Source: an uncultured Brevinema sp. (GTDB lineage Bacteria; Spirochaetota; Brevinematia; Brevinematales; Brevinemataceae). From it: a DNA stretch of 5,586 nt. The DNA lies in contig CAMQSH010000130.1 in assembly GCA_947036575.1 (NCBI GenBank), positions 1 through 5,586 on the forward strand. The letters run 5' to 3'. Each line of letters begins with the position of its first letter. Within the stretch, counting starts at the first letter, position 1. Below are positions 1 through 5,533 of the stretch, piece by piece. The position numbers were made by a program, and so were the translations under genes. The notes beneath the pieces were generated by a model, which worked only from the letters and a program-made list of their open reading frames with translations, ran no database searches and was not told the origin of the DNA.

Positions 1-78
1 GAAGCAGGTGCTCATTTAGTAGATATTATTAAAAAATCCCTTGATTCCAAAGCAAGTGGACTTGATTTAAAATTATAA
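1..78 (+). CDS. eutC: Ethanolamine ammonia-lyase small subunit, C-terminal end (partial)
   Basis: Frame 1 is open from the first base to TAA at 76-78 and gives 25 residues beginning EAGAHLVDIIKK and ending in KASGLDLKL. The small subunit pairs with EutB to form the adenosylcobalamin-dependent lyase that converts ethanolamine to acetaldehyde and ammonia. The KASG-x-DLK-type ending fits my memory of EutC C-termini, and the position directly before eutL is the usual one for eutC. The start and nearly all of the gene lie outside the window, so the identification rests on this short tail plus context. The stop is 13 bases before the eutL start, which suggests one transcript. Confidence 0.78.
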   Translation, partial: EAGAHLVDIIKKSLDSKASGLDLKL

Positions 79-91
79 GAGGAGGACAGAT

Positions 92-745
92 ATGCGTGGT
101 GATAAAATTCCAGTAAATATTTTAGCTGCACGCTTAATTCCTAATATTAATGAAGAATTTAGACAACAATTTGATATTCCTGCTCATCATAGGAGTCTAG
201 CTCTATTTACGACAGATTGTGATGATGTTGGTTATGTTGCACTTGATGAAGCAACAAAAATGGCAGAAGTTTCAGTTGCCTTAGCTAAATCATTTTATGC
301 TGGTGCTGGTAACGCAAGTACAAAACTTGCTGGAGAATTTATTGGTGTTTTATCTGGATCTAGCCCTTCTGAAGTAAAAAGTGGACTTACTGCTGCAATA
401 GATTTTGCTACTAACGATGCTAATTTTATTAGTGCTAATGATGATGACTCTATTGTTTACTTTGCTCATTGTGTCTCTCGTACAGGAACTTATTTATCAA
501 AATCTTCAGGTATTAAAGAAGGTGATGCTTTAGCTTATTTAGTAGCACCACCCTTAGAAGCTCTTTATGCTATAGATATGGCATTAAAAGCTGCAGACGT
601 TCACTTAGTAACTTTTGTTGAACCTCCATCTGAAACAAACTTTGCAGCAGCGTTTTTGACAGGTTCTCAATCTGCCTGTAAAGCTGCTTGTGATGCTTTT
701 GCTGAAGCGGTTTGTACTGTTGCTGATAACCCATTAAATTTTTAG
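92..745 (+). CDS. eutL: Microcompartment shell protein EutL (tandem-BMC trimer)
   Basis: This 217-residue protein matches the usual EutL length (219 in E. coli). Two BMC-fold halves are fused in one chain (roughly 1-110 and 111-217). Family members form trimers that look like hexamers and tile the shell facets, with a central pore known in crystal structures in open and closed states. Stretches shared with enterobacterial EutL are visible: TDCDDVGY at 41-48 containing the acidic pair D44-D45, AHCVSRTG, YLVAPPLEA, PPSETN and AAFLTGSQ. ATG at 92 is preceded by a strong AGAGGAGGA site (78-86), so the start is secure. The gene follows eutC by 13 bases and is followed by eutK after 9 bases. Several cysteines are present, four of them in the last quarter; none has an assignable role here. 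The family call is very sure. Confidence 0.96.
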   Translation: MRGDKIPVNILAARLIPNINEEFRQQFDIPAHHRSLALFTTDCDDVGYVALDEATKMAEVSVALAKSFYAGAGNASTKLAGEFIGVLSGSSPSEVKSGLTAAIDFATNDANFISANDDDSIVYFAHCVSRTGTYLSKSSGIKEGDALAYLVAPPLEALYAIDMALKAADVHLVTFVEPPSETNFAAAFLTGSQSACKAACDAFAEAVCTVADNPLNF

Positions 746-754
746 AGGTAAAAT

Positions 755-1162
755 ATGGAAAGTTTAGGTTTTATAGAAACATATGGATTAACATGTGCCA
801 TAGAAGCTGCAGACGCTGCCCTTAAAGCTGCAAATGTAACATTAGTTGGACATAAAAAAACTAAATCTGGTGATATAACTATCATCATAAAAGGTGATGT
901 TGGAGCAGTTAAAGCTGCTGTTGATGCGGGTACTGTTGCTGCTGAAAAAATTGGTATCGTTCGTTCTTCTCATGTGATCCCAAGACTCGATGAACTAGCA
1001 GACGATGTTCTTTTCGGTGAATTTGCCCCTAAAAAGGTCAAGCCAGTAGAAAAAATAACACCTGTAGAAGTAGTAACTACTAAAGAAAAACCAGTAGTTA
1101 AATCTATAACAATAAAAGAAAAATCAGTTGATTCATCTAAATCAACACCGAAGAAAAAATAA
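755..1162 (+). CDS. eutK: Single-BMC shell protein with basic C-terminal tail, EutK-like
   Basis: Residues 4 to about 80 form one BMC domain (GFIETYGL, AIEAADAALKAANVTLVG, KGDVGAVKAAVDAG, SSHVIPR), clearly paralogous to the EutM proteins downstream. The segment equivalent to the EutM pore loop reads KKTKSGD instead of FIGGG, so the central pore is probably more basic. Beyond the BMC fold is a tail of about 45 residues (91-135) with 13 lysines, few acidic residues and no predicted globular fold. It ends in PKKK. Enterobacterial EutK has a longer C-terminal helix-turn-helix domain that is not seen here, so the name rests on position between eutL and eutE and on being an extended BMC protein. 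An extended EutM/PduA-type label would be equally fair. ATG at 755 has AGAGGT at 744-749. The stop at 1160-1162 abuts the in-frame ATG at 1163 that precedes the likely eutE start. Confidence 0.85.
   Translation: MESLGFIETYGLTCAIEAADAALKAANVTLVGHKKTKSGDITIIIKGDVGAVKAAVDAGTVAAEKIGIVRSSHVIPRLDELADDVLFGEFAPKKVKPVEKITPVEVVTTKEKPVVKSITIKEKSVDSSKSTPKKK
1082..1128 (+). repeat. Short imperfect direct repeat in the eutK tail
   Basis: The 14-mers at 1082-1095 (aaagaaaaaccagt) and 1115-1128 (aaagaaaaatcagt) differ by one base and are 33 bases (11 codons) apart. They encode KEKPV and KEKSV in the lysine-rich tail. The in-frame spacing suggests the tail may have grown by repeat expansion, but the A-rich composition makes chance similarity possible. 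Confidence 0.5.
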
Positions 1163-1164
1163 AT

Positions 1165-1168
1165 GGAG
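1165..1168 (+). promoter_or_regulatory. Ribosome-binding site deciding the eutE start
   Basis: GGAG lies 6 bases before ATG 1175 and overlaps the upstream in-frame ATG at 1163-1165. Ribosomes guided by it would start at 1175 and not at 1163, which shortens EutE by four residues (MENN). Confidence 0.7.
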
Positions 1169-1174
1169 AATAAT

Positions 1175-2647
1175 ATGTCATTACAAGATAAAGATCTGCT
1201 TTCTATACAGAATGTTAGAGACTTAGTTCGAAAAGCATCCAAAGCTCAATCTTCTTATCGATTAGAGAGTCAGGCTAAAATGGATGAAATAATTGCCCAT
1301 GTTTCTTCTAGTCTTGCTAGACATGCTGATGAATTAGCAGGAATGGCAGTAACAGAAACAGGGTTTGGTAAACAAGAAGATAAAGTAATTAAAAATCTTT
1401 TTGCAAGTATTTCTGTTTATGAATACATTAAAGATCAAAAAATTGTAGGAATCATTGAAGATTGTCCTAAAAGAAAAGTTATTTCTGTCGGTGTTCCTGT
1501 TGGTGTGGTAGCAGGATTAATTCCTTCAACAAATCCAACTTCAACAACTATTTTCAAAGCTTTACTTGCCTTAAAATCAGGTAATGCTGTTGTTTTTAGT
1601 CCTCACCCATCTGCACTAAAATGTATTACTTATACAGTAGATTTAATCAAAAAAGCTGTTGAAGAAAAGGGAGCTAGTGCAGATCTTATTTCTGTAATTA
1701 GTATTCCAACTTTAGGAGCAACTGCTGAGTTAATGAAAATTTCAAACTTAATACTTGCAACTGGTGGACCAGCAATGGTGAAAGCAGCGTATAGCTCAGG
1801 TACTCCTGCATTAGGAGTAGGTCCTGGTAATGTTCCTGCTTTTATCGAAAGAACTGCAGATATTGAGCATGCTGTTAGTTGTATTATGACAAGTAAAACT
1901 TTTGATAATGGTACCATATGTGCTTCTGAACAAATGGTTATTACAGAAAGTTGTATTGCTGACAAAGTTGAAGCTGAACTCAAAAGACAAGGTGCTTATT
2001 TCTTAACACCTGAAGAGCAAGCAAAAGTAGAAAAAATAATTCTTAATCCAAAGAAAAGCTTAAATGCAAAAATTGTTGGTCAACCAGCTGAAAAAATTGC
2101 AGGTATGGCTGGAATTTCTATCCCTAATGGTACTCGTGTTATGGTAGGTAGAACCCAAGGTGTTGGTAAAGATCATCCTTTCTCTGTTGAAAAACTTTCT
2201 CCATTACTAGGGTATTATGTGGAACAAAGTTGGGAAGATGCTTGTCAACGTTGTATTGAAATCCTCGAATTTGAAGGTATTGGACACTCTTTAGTAATCC
2301 ACACTAAAAACGAAATGATTGTTAAAGAATTTGCTTTACACAAACCTGTATCACGTTTGTTAGTTAATACCCCATCTACTTTTGGTGGAATAGGAGCAAC
2401 AGTAAATATTGCCCCTTCATTTACTTTGGGTTGTGGGTCTGTTGGAGGAAGTTCAATTTCTGATAATGTGGAAGCAAAACATCTTGTAAATATTAGAGTG
2501 GCAGCTTATGGTGTTGTTGAAGTACAGGACTTAAAATTTGATGTCCCTCAAGTAAACTCATCACAAAGTAGTAATAATACGAATATCAACAATATTGATA
2601 TAGATAAAATAACAAAATTAGTTATCGAAAAATTAAATAATCGATAA
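1175..2647 (+). CDS. eutE: CoA-acylating acetaldehyde dehydrogenase EutE
   Basis: EutE oxidises acetaldehyde to acetyl-CoA with NAD+ and CoA inside the microcompartment. From ATG at 1175 the protein has 490 residues. The aldehyde-dehydrogenase fold is clear: PSTNP at 117-121, ATGGPAM at 195-201, GVGPGNVP at 214-221 and the catalytic-cysteine segment FDNGTICASEQ with Cys249. These resemble the dehydrogenase half of AdhE and clostridial enzymes more than E. coli EutE (FDNNIICADE). The core ends near 458. An Asn/Ser-rich linker (about 459-473) then leads to an amphipathic helix, IDIDKITKLVIEKLNNR (474-490), typical of a cargo encapsulation peptide. The start at 1175 is preferred over the in-frame ATG at 1163 because GGAG (1165-1168) sits 6 bases before it, whereas 1163 directly follows the eutK stop and has only A-rich sequence upstream. 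No active-site residue appears to be missing. Confidence 0.96.
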   Translation: MSLQDKDLLSIQNVRDLVRKASKAQSSYRLESQAKMDEIIAHVSSSLARHADELAGMAVTETGFGKQEDKVIKNLFASISVYEYIKDQKIVGIIEDCPKRKVISVGVPVGVVAGLIPSTNPTSTTIFKALLALKSGNAVVFSPHPSALKCITYTVDLIKKAVEEKGASADLISVISIPTLGATAELMKISNLILATGGPAMVKAAYSSGTPALGVGPGNVPAFIERTADIEHAVSCIMTSKTFDNGTICASEQMVITESCIADKVEAELKRQGAYFLTPEEQAKVEKIILNPKKSLNAKIVGQPAEKIAGMAGISIPNGTRVMVGRTQGVGKDHPFSVEKLSPLLGYYVEQSWEDACQRCIEILEFEGIGHSLVIHTKNEMIVKEFALHKPVSRLLVNTPSTFGGIGATVNIAPSFTLGCGSVGGSSISDNVEAKHLVNIRVAAYGVVEVQDLKFDVPQVNSSQSSNNTNINNIDIDKITKLVIEKLNNR

Positions 2648-2652
2648 TAATA

Positions 2653-2952
2653 ACAAAGGAGCAAAAAATGGCAGAACATACAGCATTAGGATTAATCGAA
2701 ACAAAAGGTTTCGTAGGTGCAATCGAAGCAGCAGACGCTATGGTTAAAGCAGCTAACGTAACACTAGTTGGTAAAGAATTTATCGGTGGTGGTTTAGTAA
2801 CAATTATGGTTAGAGGAGATGTTGGAGCAGTTAAAGCAGCAACAGATGCAGGAGCAGCAGCAGCAGAACGTGTAGGAGAATTAATTTCTGTTCACGTAAT
2901 TCCACGCCCACATGCAGATGTTGAGAAAATTTTACCAACACAAAAATAAAAA
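2653..2952 (+). repeat. eutM tandem repeat, copy 1 (300 bp)
   Basis: The unit begins at acaaaggag (the ribosome-binding site), contains the whole eutM gene and ends three bases after its stop. Read base by base, it is identical to 2975-3274, at an offset of 322 bases. The flanks differ immediately outside: 2652 versus 2974, and 2953 (c) versus 3275 (t). Confidence 0.93.
2668..2949 (+). CDS. eutM: Major hexameric shell protein EutM, first copy
   Basis: This is a 93-residue single-BMC protein, close to the usual EutM length. Typical family stretches are IETKGFVGAIEAADAM, VKAANVTLVGK, MVRGDVGAVKAATDAG, AAAAERVGEL and SVHVIPRPH. Family members assemble as hexamers that tile the shell facets, with a small central pore lined here by the IGGG loop, as in E. 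coli EutM. ATG at 2668 has AAAGGAG at 2655-2661 with 6-base spacing. Codon choice differs from the neighbours: 15 of 17 alanines are GCA, whereas eutL and eutK mix GCT, GCA, GCC and GCG. This fits an abundant, optimised protein. The second copy starts 40 bases after its stop and encodes the identical protein. Confidence 0.97.
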   Translation: MAEHTALGLIETKGFVGAIEAADAMVKAANVTLVGKEFIGGGLVTIMVRGDVGAVKAATDAGAAAAERVGELISVHVIPRPHADVEKILPTQK

Positions 2953-2974
2953 CATTAATATAGAATAAAAGATC

Positions 2975-3274
2975 ACAAAGGAGCAAAAAATGGCAGAACA
3001 TACAGCATTAGGATTAATCGAAACAAAAGGTTTCGTAGGTGCAATCGAAGCAGCAGACGCTATGGTTAAAGCAGCTAACGTAACACTAGTTGGTAAAGAA
3101 TTTATCGGTGGTGGTTTAGTAACAATTATGGTTAGAGGAGATGTTGGAGCAGTTAAAGCAGCAACAGATGCAGGAGCAGCAGCAGCAGAACGTGTAGGAG
3201 AATTAATTTCTGTTCACGTAATTCCACGCCCACATGCAGATGTTGAGAAAATTTTACCAACACAAAAATAAAAA
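2975..3274 (+). repeat. eutM tandem repeat, copy 2 (300 bp)
   Basis: This is the second unit of the direct repeat, identical by eye to 2653-2952. A 22-base non-repeated spacer (2953-2974) separates the units. No inverted repeats or transposase genes flank the pair, so unequal crossing-over or slippage is more likely than transposition. Confidence 0.93.
2990..3271 (+). CDS. eutM: Major hexameric shell protein EutM, second copy
   Basis: It encodes the same 93-residue protein as the upstream copy, with no synonymous differences that I can find, and has the same AAAGGAG ribosome-binding site (2977-2983). A second identical gene in one operon would raise the dose of the main facet protein, which is needed in large excess over the enzymes. 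Only the flanking bases differ: an AT-rich spacer lies before it, and after it comes a short AT-rich stretch leading to the eutT ribosome-binding site. With no divergence, separate functions for the two products are not expected. Confidence 0.96.
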   Translation: MAEHTALGLIETKGFVGAIEAADAMVKAANVTLVGKEFIGGGLVTIMVRGDVGAVKAATDAGAAAAERVGELISVHVIPRPHADVEKILPTQK

Positions 3275-3295
3275 TATTCTCAGCAGGAGGGTAGG

Positions 3296-4060
3296 ATGGG
3301 ACTAATTACAGAAACTAAATTAAGAAGAGAATTTCTCCTTAATGGTATACCAAAAGTATACAATATTTCTAGTAACCAAAAACTTACTCCAGCTGCTTAT
3401 GATTTTTTGAAAGAACGTAAGGTAGAAATTACTTATCATTCGAGAGTGCATTCTGATAAAGGATTGGATTTTTCCAAACCTATTAATAAAGAAGATTGGG
3501 AAACCAGTACTCAGTTTAAAAACTTTTATTCAGGTGAAATCATGGATTCTAAACCAGAATCCATGACACACTTGTTTGAAAACGTGTTAGTCTATAAAGA
3601 CGATCTTCGTATTATTTTAAGAGGCCGTTTAGACGCACTGCAATCATATATTATAGATACACAAATTTATTTTCAGGAAAAAAAAAGAATGGATCTTATA
3701 GAATCATTAGAAGATCTGCTTTATTTTTCAAGAGAAATACTAAAAAGTGAAGTACTTAGTATTCCTTTCCCTGAGATAAAAGCTTTAGGAATGACTCCTG
3801 AAGAAATTAGAGAGAAATCTCACAACCCACAAAAGTATTTTAAATTGAAACAAATGGTACTTGTAAATTACAAACAAGGTGCTTTTGTCTCAAAATTAAA
3901 TGTTCTTCGATCTTATTCACGAGAATGTGAATTAGTAGCTGTACAAGCTTTTAGAGATGGGGATATAATAAATCAAAACACGATAATACAAGCGTTAAAT
4001 AGATTAAGTTCTTGTTTTCATATTTTAATGTATCAAGAACTATCAAAGAATAGGGTGTAA
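3296..4060 (+). CDS. eutT: ATP:cob(I)alamin adenosyltransferase EutT (type without metal motif)
   Basis: EutT transfers the adenosyl group of ATP to reduced cobalamin, making the coenzyme for the EutBC lyase. The 254-residue protein aligns with enterobacterial EutT at the N-terminus (LTPAAYDFLKERKVEI, 30-45), the central THL (91-93), the RGRLDAL segment (109-115) and the adenosyltransferase-family stretch LNVLRSYSRECEL (201-213), with QALNRLSS near the end. The Salmonella metal motif HX11CCX2C is absent: the 48-93 segment has no cysteine. This matches the metal-independent EutT class described from Listeria and other Firmicutes. ATG at 3296 has AGGAGG at 3285-3290. An 11-bp perfect inverted repeat lies inside at 3540-3566, and a run of nine A at 3678-3686. 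The next gene begins 2 bases after the stop. Confidence 0.9.
   Translation: MGLITETKLRREFLLNGIPKVYNISSNQKLTPAAYDFLKERKVEITYHSRVHSDKGLDFSKPINKEDWETSTQFKNFYSGEIMDSKPESMTHLFENVLVYKDDLRIILRGRLDALQSYIIDTQIYFQEKKRMDLIESLEDLLYFSREILKSEVLSIPFPEIKALGMTPEEIREKSHNPQKYFKLKQMVLVNYKQGAFVSKLNVLRSYSRECELVAVQAFRDGDIINQNTIIQALNRLSSCFHILMYQELSKNRV
3540..3566 (+). repeat. Perfect 11-bp inverted repeat with 5-base loop inside eutT
   Basis: tcatggattct (3540-3550) and agaatccatga (3556-3566) are exact reverse complements around the loop aaacc. In mRNA this would form a stable 11-bp stem. It lies in frame in the variable middle part of EutT (residues 82-91, IMDSKPESMT). No U-run follows, so it is not a standard intrinsic terminator. 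It could affect mRNA stability or ribosome progress, or be chance. Confidence 0.85.
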
Positions 4061-4062
4061 TT

Positions 4063-4692
4063 ATGAATAAAGATCAAATAGTAGAAAAAATATGTCAAAA
4101 AATCCTAGATAAGGGTCTTGTGATGATAGAAATTTCCGCAAAACATGTACATTTAACACAAAATGATGTGGATGAATTGTTTGGAAGAGGATATCAACTT
4201 AATTATGTACGTGAATTATCTCAAAAAGGTCAATATCTTTGTAAAGAAAGAGTTGATGTTTCAGGACCAAAAGGTACTCTACGTAATGTAGCGATTTTAG
4301 GACCTTGTAGAGGACTTACACAGGTTGAATTGTCTATTGCAGAAGCAAGAAAATTAGGAATTGATGCTCCTGTTCGTCTTTCTGGAGACACAAAAGGGAC
4401 ACCAGGGATTACTATTAGTTTTGAAAATAATCATGTTAATTCTCCTGATGGGGCTATTATTGCAAAAAGGCATATTCATATAACCCCTGATGAGGCAAGA
4501 AGACTAAATCTTTCTCATGAAGAAGTTGTTTCTGTACAAGTATTAAGCGAGCAAAGAGCATTGACATTTGATGATACTATTGTTCGTATAGATGAAAAAG
4601 CTTCCTTTGCAATGCATATTGATATAGAAGAAGCTAATAGTGCAAATATTTCAAAACTAGGATATGGACTTATCCGAAAGGCAACAAAATAA
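4063..4692 (+). CDS. eutD: PduL-type phosphotransacetylase EutD
   Basis: This enzyme converts acetyl-CoA and phosphate to acetyl-phosphate and CoA, recycling CoA inside the compartment and feeding ATP synthesis through acetate kinase. The 209-residue protein has the duplicated PduL fold with its zinc-binding histidines: H28 and H30 in KHVHL, H137 and H139 in KRHIHI, and H185 in MHID. The GPCRGLTQVELS stretch and the arginine of APVRLSGD (R105) are also conserved in the family. It is unrelated to the Pta-type EutD of enterobacteria. The first 18 residues (NKDQIVEKICQKILDKG) form an amphipathic helix like the encapsulation peptide of PduL. ATG at 4063 follows the eutT stop by 2 bases, and its likely ribosome-binding site AGGGTG (4052-4057) lies within eutT. 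The stop overlaps the eutJ start. Confidence 0.94.
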   Translation: MNKDQIVEKICQKILDKGLVMIEISAKHVHLTQNDVDELFGRGYQLNYVRELSQKGQYLCKERVDVSGPKGTLRNVAILGPCRGLTQVELSIAEARKLGIDAPVRLSGDTKGTPGITISFENNHVNSPDGAIIAKRHIHITPDEARRLNLSHEEVVSVQVLSEQRALTFDDTIVRIDEKASFAMHIDIEEANSANISKLGYGLIRKATK

Positions 4693-5525
4693 TGATAGAC
4701 TTTTCTAGAGCCAATAAACTAATTGAACAAGTTGAAAAAGTTATTACGAACCCTAAAAAAGTGAGTAAAGGTTCTAAAATTAAAGTAGGTGTCGATCTTG
4801 GAACAATGTACACAGTTATTGTGGTTTGTGATGAAAATGACACACCTATATGTTGTAAGCTAAGACAAACTAATGTCGTAAGAGATGGTTTAGTATTAGA
4901 TTATATTGAGGCTCGTCGTATAGTAGCTGAGCTCAAAAAAGAAGTAGAAGATGCTATTGGAGTAGAATTGACCCAAGCTTGTATTGCTGTACCACCTCAA
5001 ACATCTGAATCAAACTCTAAAACGCATAAATATGTAGTTGAAGGGGCGGGGATGGAAGTAACTTCTGTACAAGATGAACCAACAGCTGCTAATAACGTAT
5101 TACAAATCCAAAATGGAGCTGTCGTAGATATTGGTGGTGGTACAACAGGTACTTCTGTTATCCAAGATGGTATCGTTATTCATAGTGATGATGATGCTAC
5201 AGGTGGAATGCATTGTACTTATGTTATTGCTGGTAATTTTAGGATTCCTTTTGAAGAAGCAGAGCTAATCAAAATGGACAAAAGTCGTGAACTAGAAGTG
5301 TTGACTATTGTTACCCCTGTTATTCAAAAAATGGCAGTTATTGTAGAAAAACATATACAATCTTATAGTGTTGATAGTATCGTTTTGTGTGGTGGTACAG
5401 CTTGTCTTAAAGGTATAGATCAAACCATAGAAAAAACAATTGATATAAAAACATACAAACCTCATAATCCTTTTTTGGTAACTCCAATGGGAATAGCAAT
5501 GAGTTGTTCTGCATATACAGTTTAG
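4692..5525 (+). CDS. eutJ: EutJ, actin/Hsp70-fold protein
   Basis: The 277-residue protein is a compact member of the actin/Hsp70 ATPase superfamily. Nucleotide-binding signatures appear in order: phosphate-1 GVDLGTMYT (33-41), DEPTAAN (128-134), phosphate-2 VVDIGGGTTGTSVI (144-157) and the adenosine segment SIVLCGGTACLKG (229-241). VVRDG (62-66) and DATGGMH (168-174) also match E. coli EutJ. The length matches EutJ and there is no Hsp70 substrate-binding domain. EutJ has been proposed as a chaperone for reactivation or assembly, but its role is not established. The first 25 residues before the core look helical (ANKLIEQVEKVI). The start codon overlaps the eutD stop (TAATG, 4690-4694), with GAAAGG at 4676-4681 as the possible ribosome-binding site, so translation is probably coupled. 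Confidence 0.94.
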   Translation: MIDFSRANKLIEQVEKVITNPKKVSKGSKIKVGVDLGTMYTVIVVCDENDTPICCKLRQTNVVRDGLVLDYIEARRIVAELKKEVEDAIGVELTQACIAVPPQTSESNSKTHKYVVEGAGMEVTSVQDEPTAANNVLQIQNGAVVDIGGGTTGTSVIQDGIVIHSDDDATGGMHCTYVIAGNFRIPFEEAELIKMDKSRELEVLTIVTPVIQKMAVIVEKHIQSYSVDSIVLCGGTACLKGIDQTIEKTIDIKTYKPHNPFLVTPMGIAMSCSAYTV

Positions 5526-5533
5526 GAGTAAAT

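Noticed and set aside
970..1242. 90-codon open frame on the - strand across the eutK/eutE junction
   Set aside because: It is antisense to two clear genes and made of Ser/Thr/Phe-rich low-complexity sequence, with no family resemblance. It is a shadow of the AT-rich coding strand.
1630..1983. 117-codon open frame on the - strand within eutE
   Set aside because: It lies fully inside the conserved catalytic part of eutE, and its protein resembles no family I know.
2950..2989. Possible promoter or regulatory hairpin between the eutM copies
   Set aside because: The 40-base gap is AT-rich but shows no convincing -35/-10 pair and no stem-loop, and only the ribosome-binding site is clear.
3245..3281. 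Imperfect inverted repeat (gagaaaatttt / aaaatattctc) around the end of the second eutM
   Set aside because: The stem is almost all A-T with one mismatch and a 15-base loop, and no U-run follows. It is too weak to call a terminator or processing hairpin.
4692..5525. EutJ as a full DnaK/Hsp70 chaperone or an MreB/FtsA cytoskeletal protein
   Set aside because: It is too short for DnaK, has no substrate-binding domain, and matches EutJ in length, motifs and gene context.
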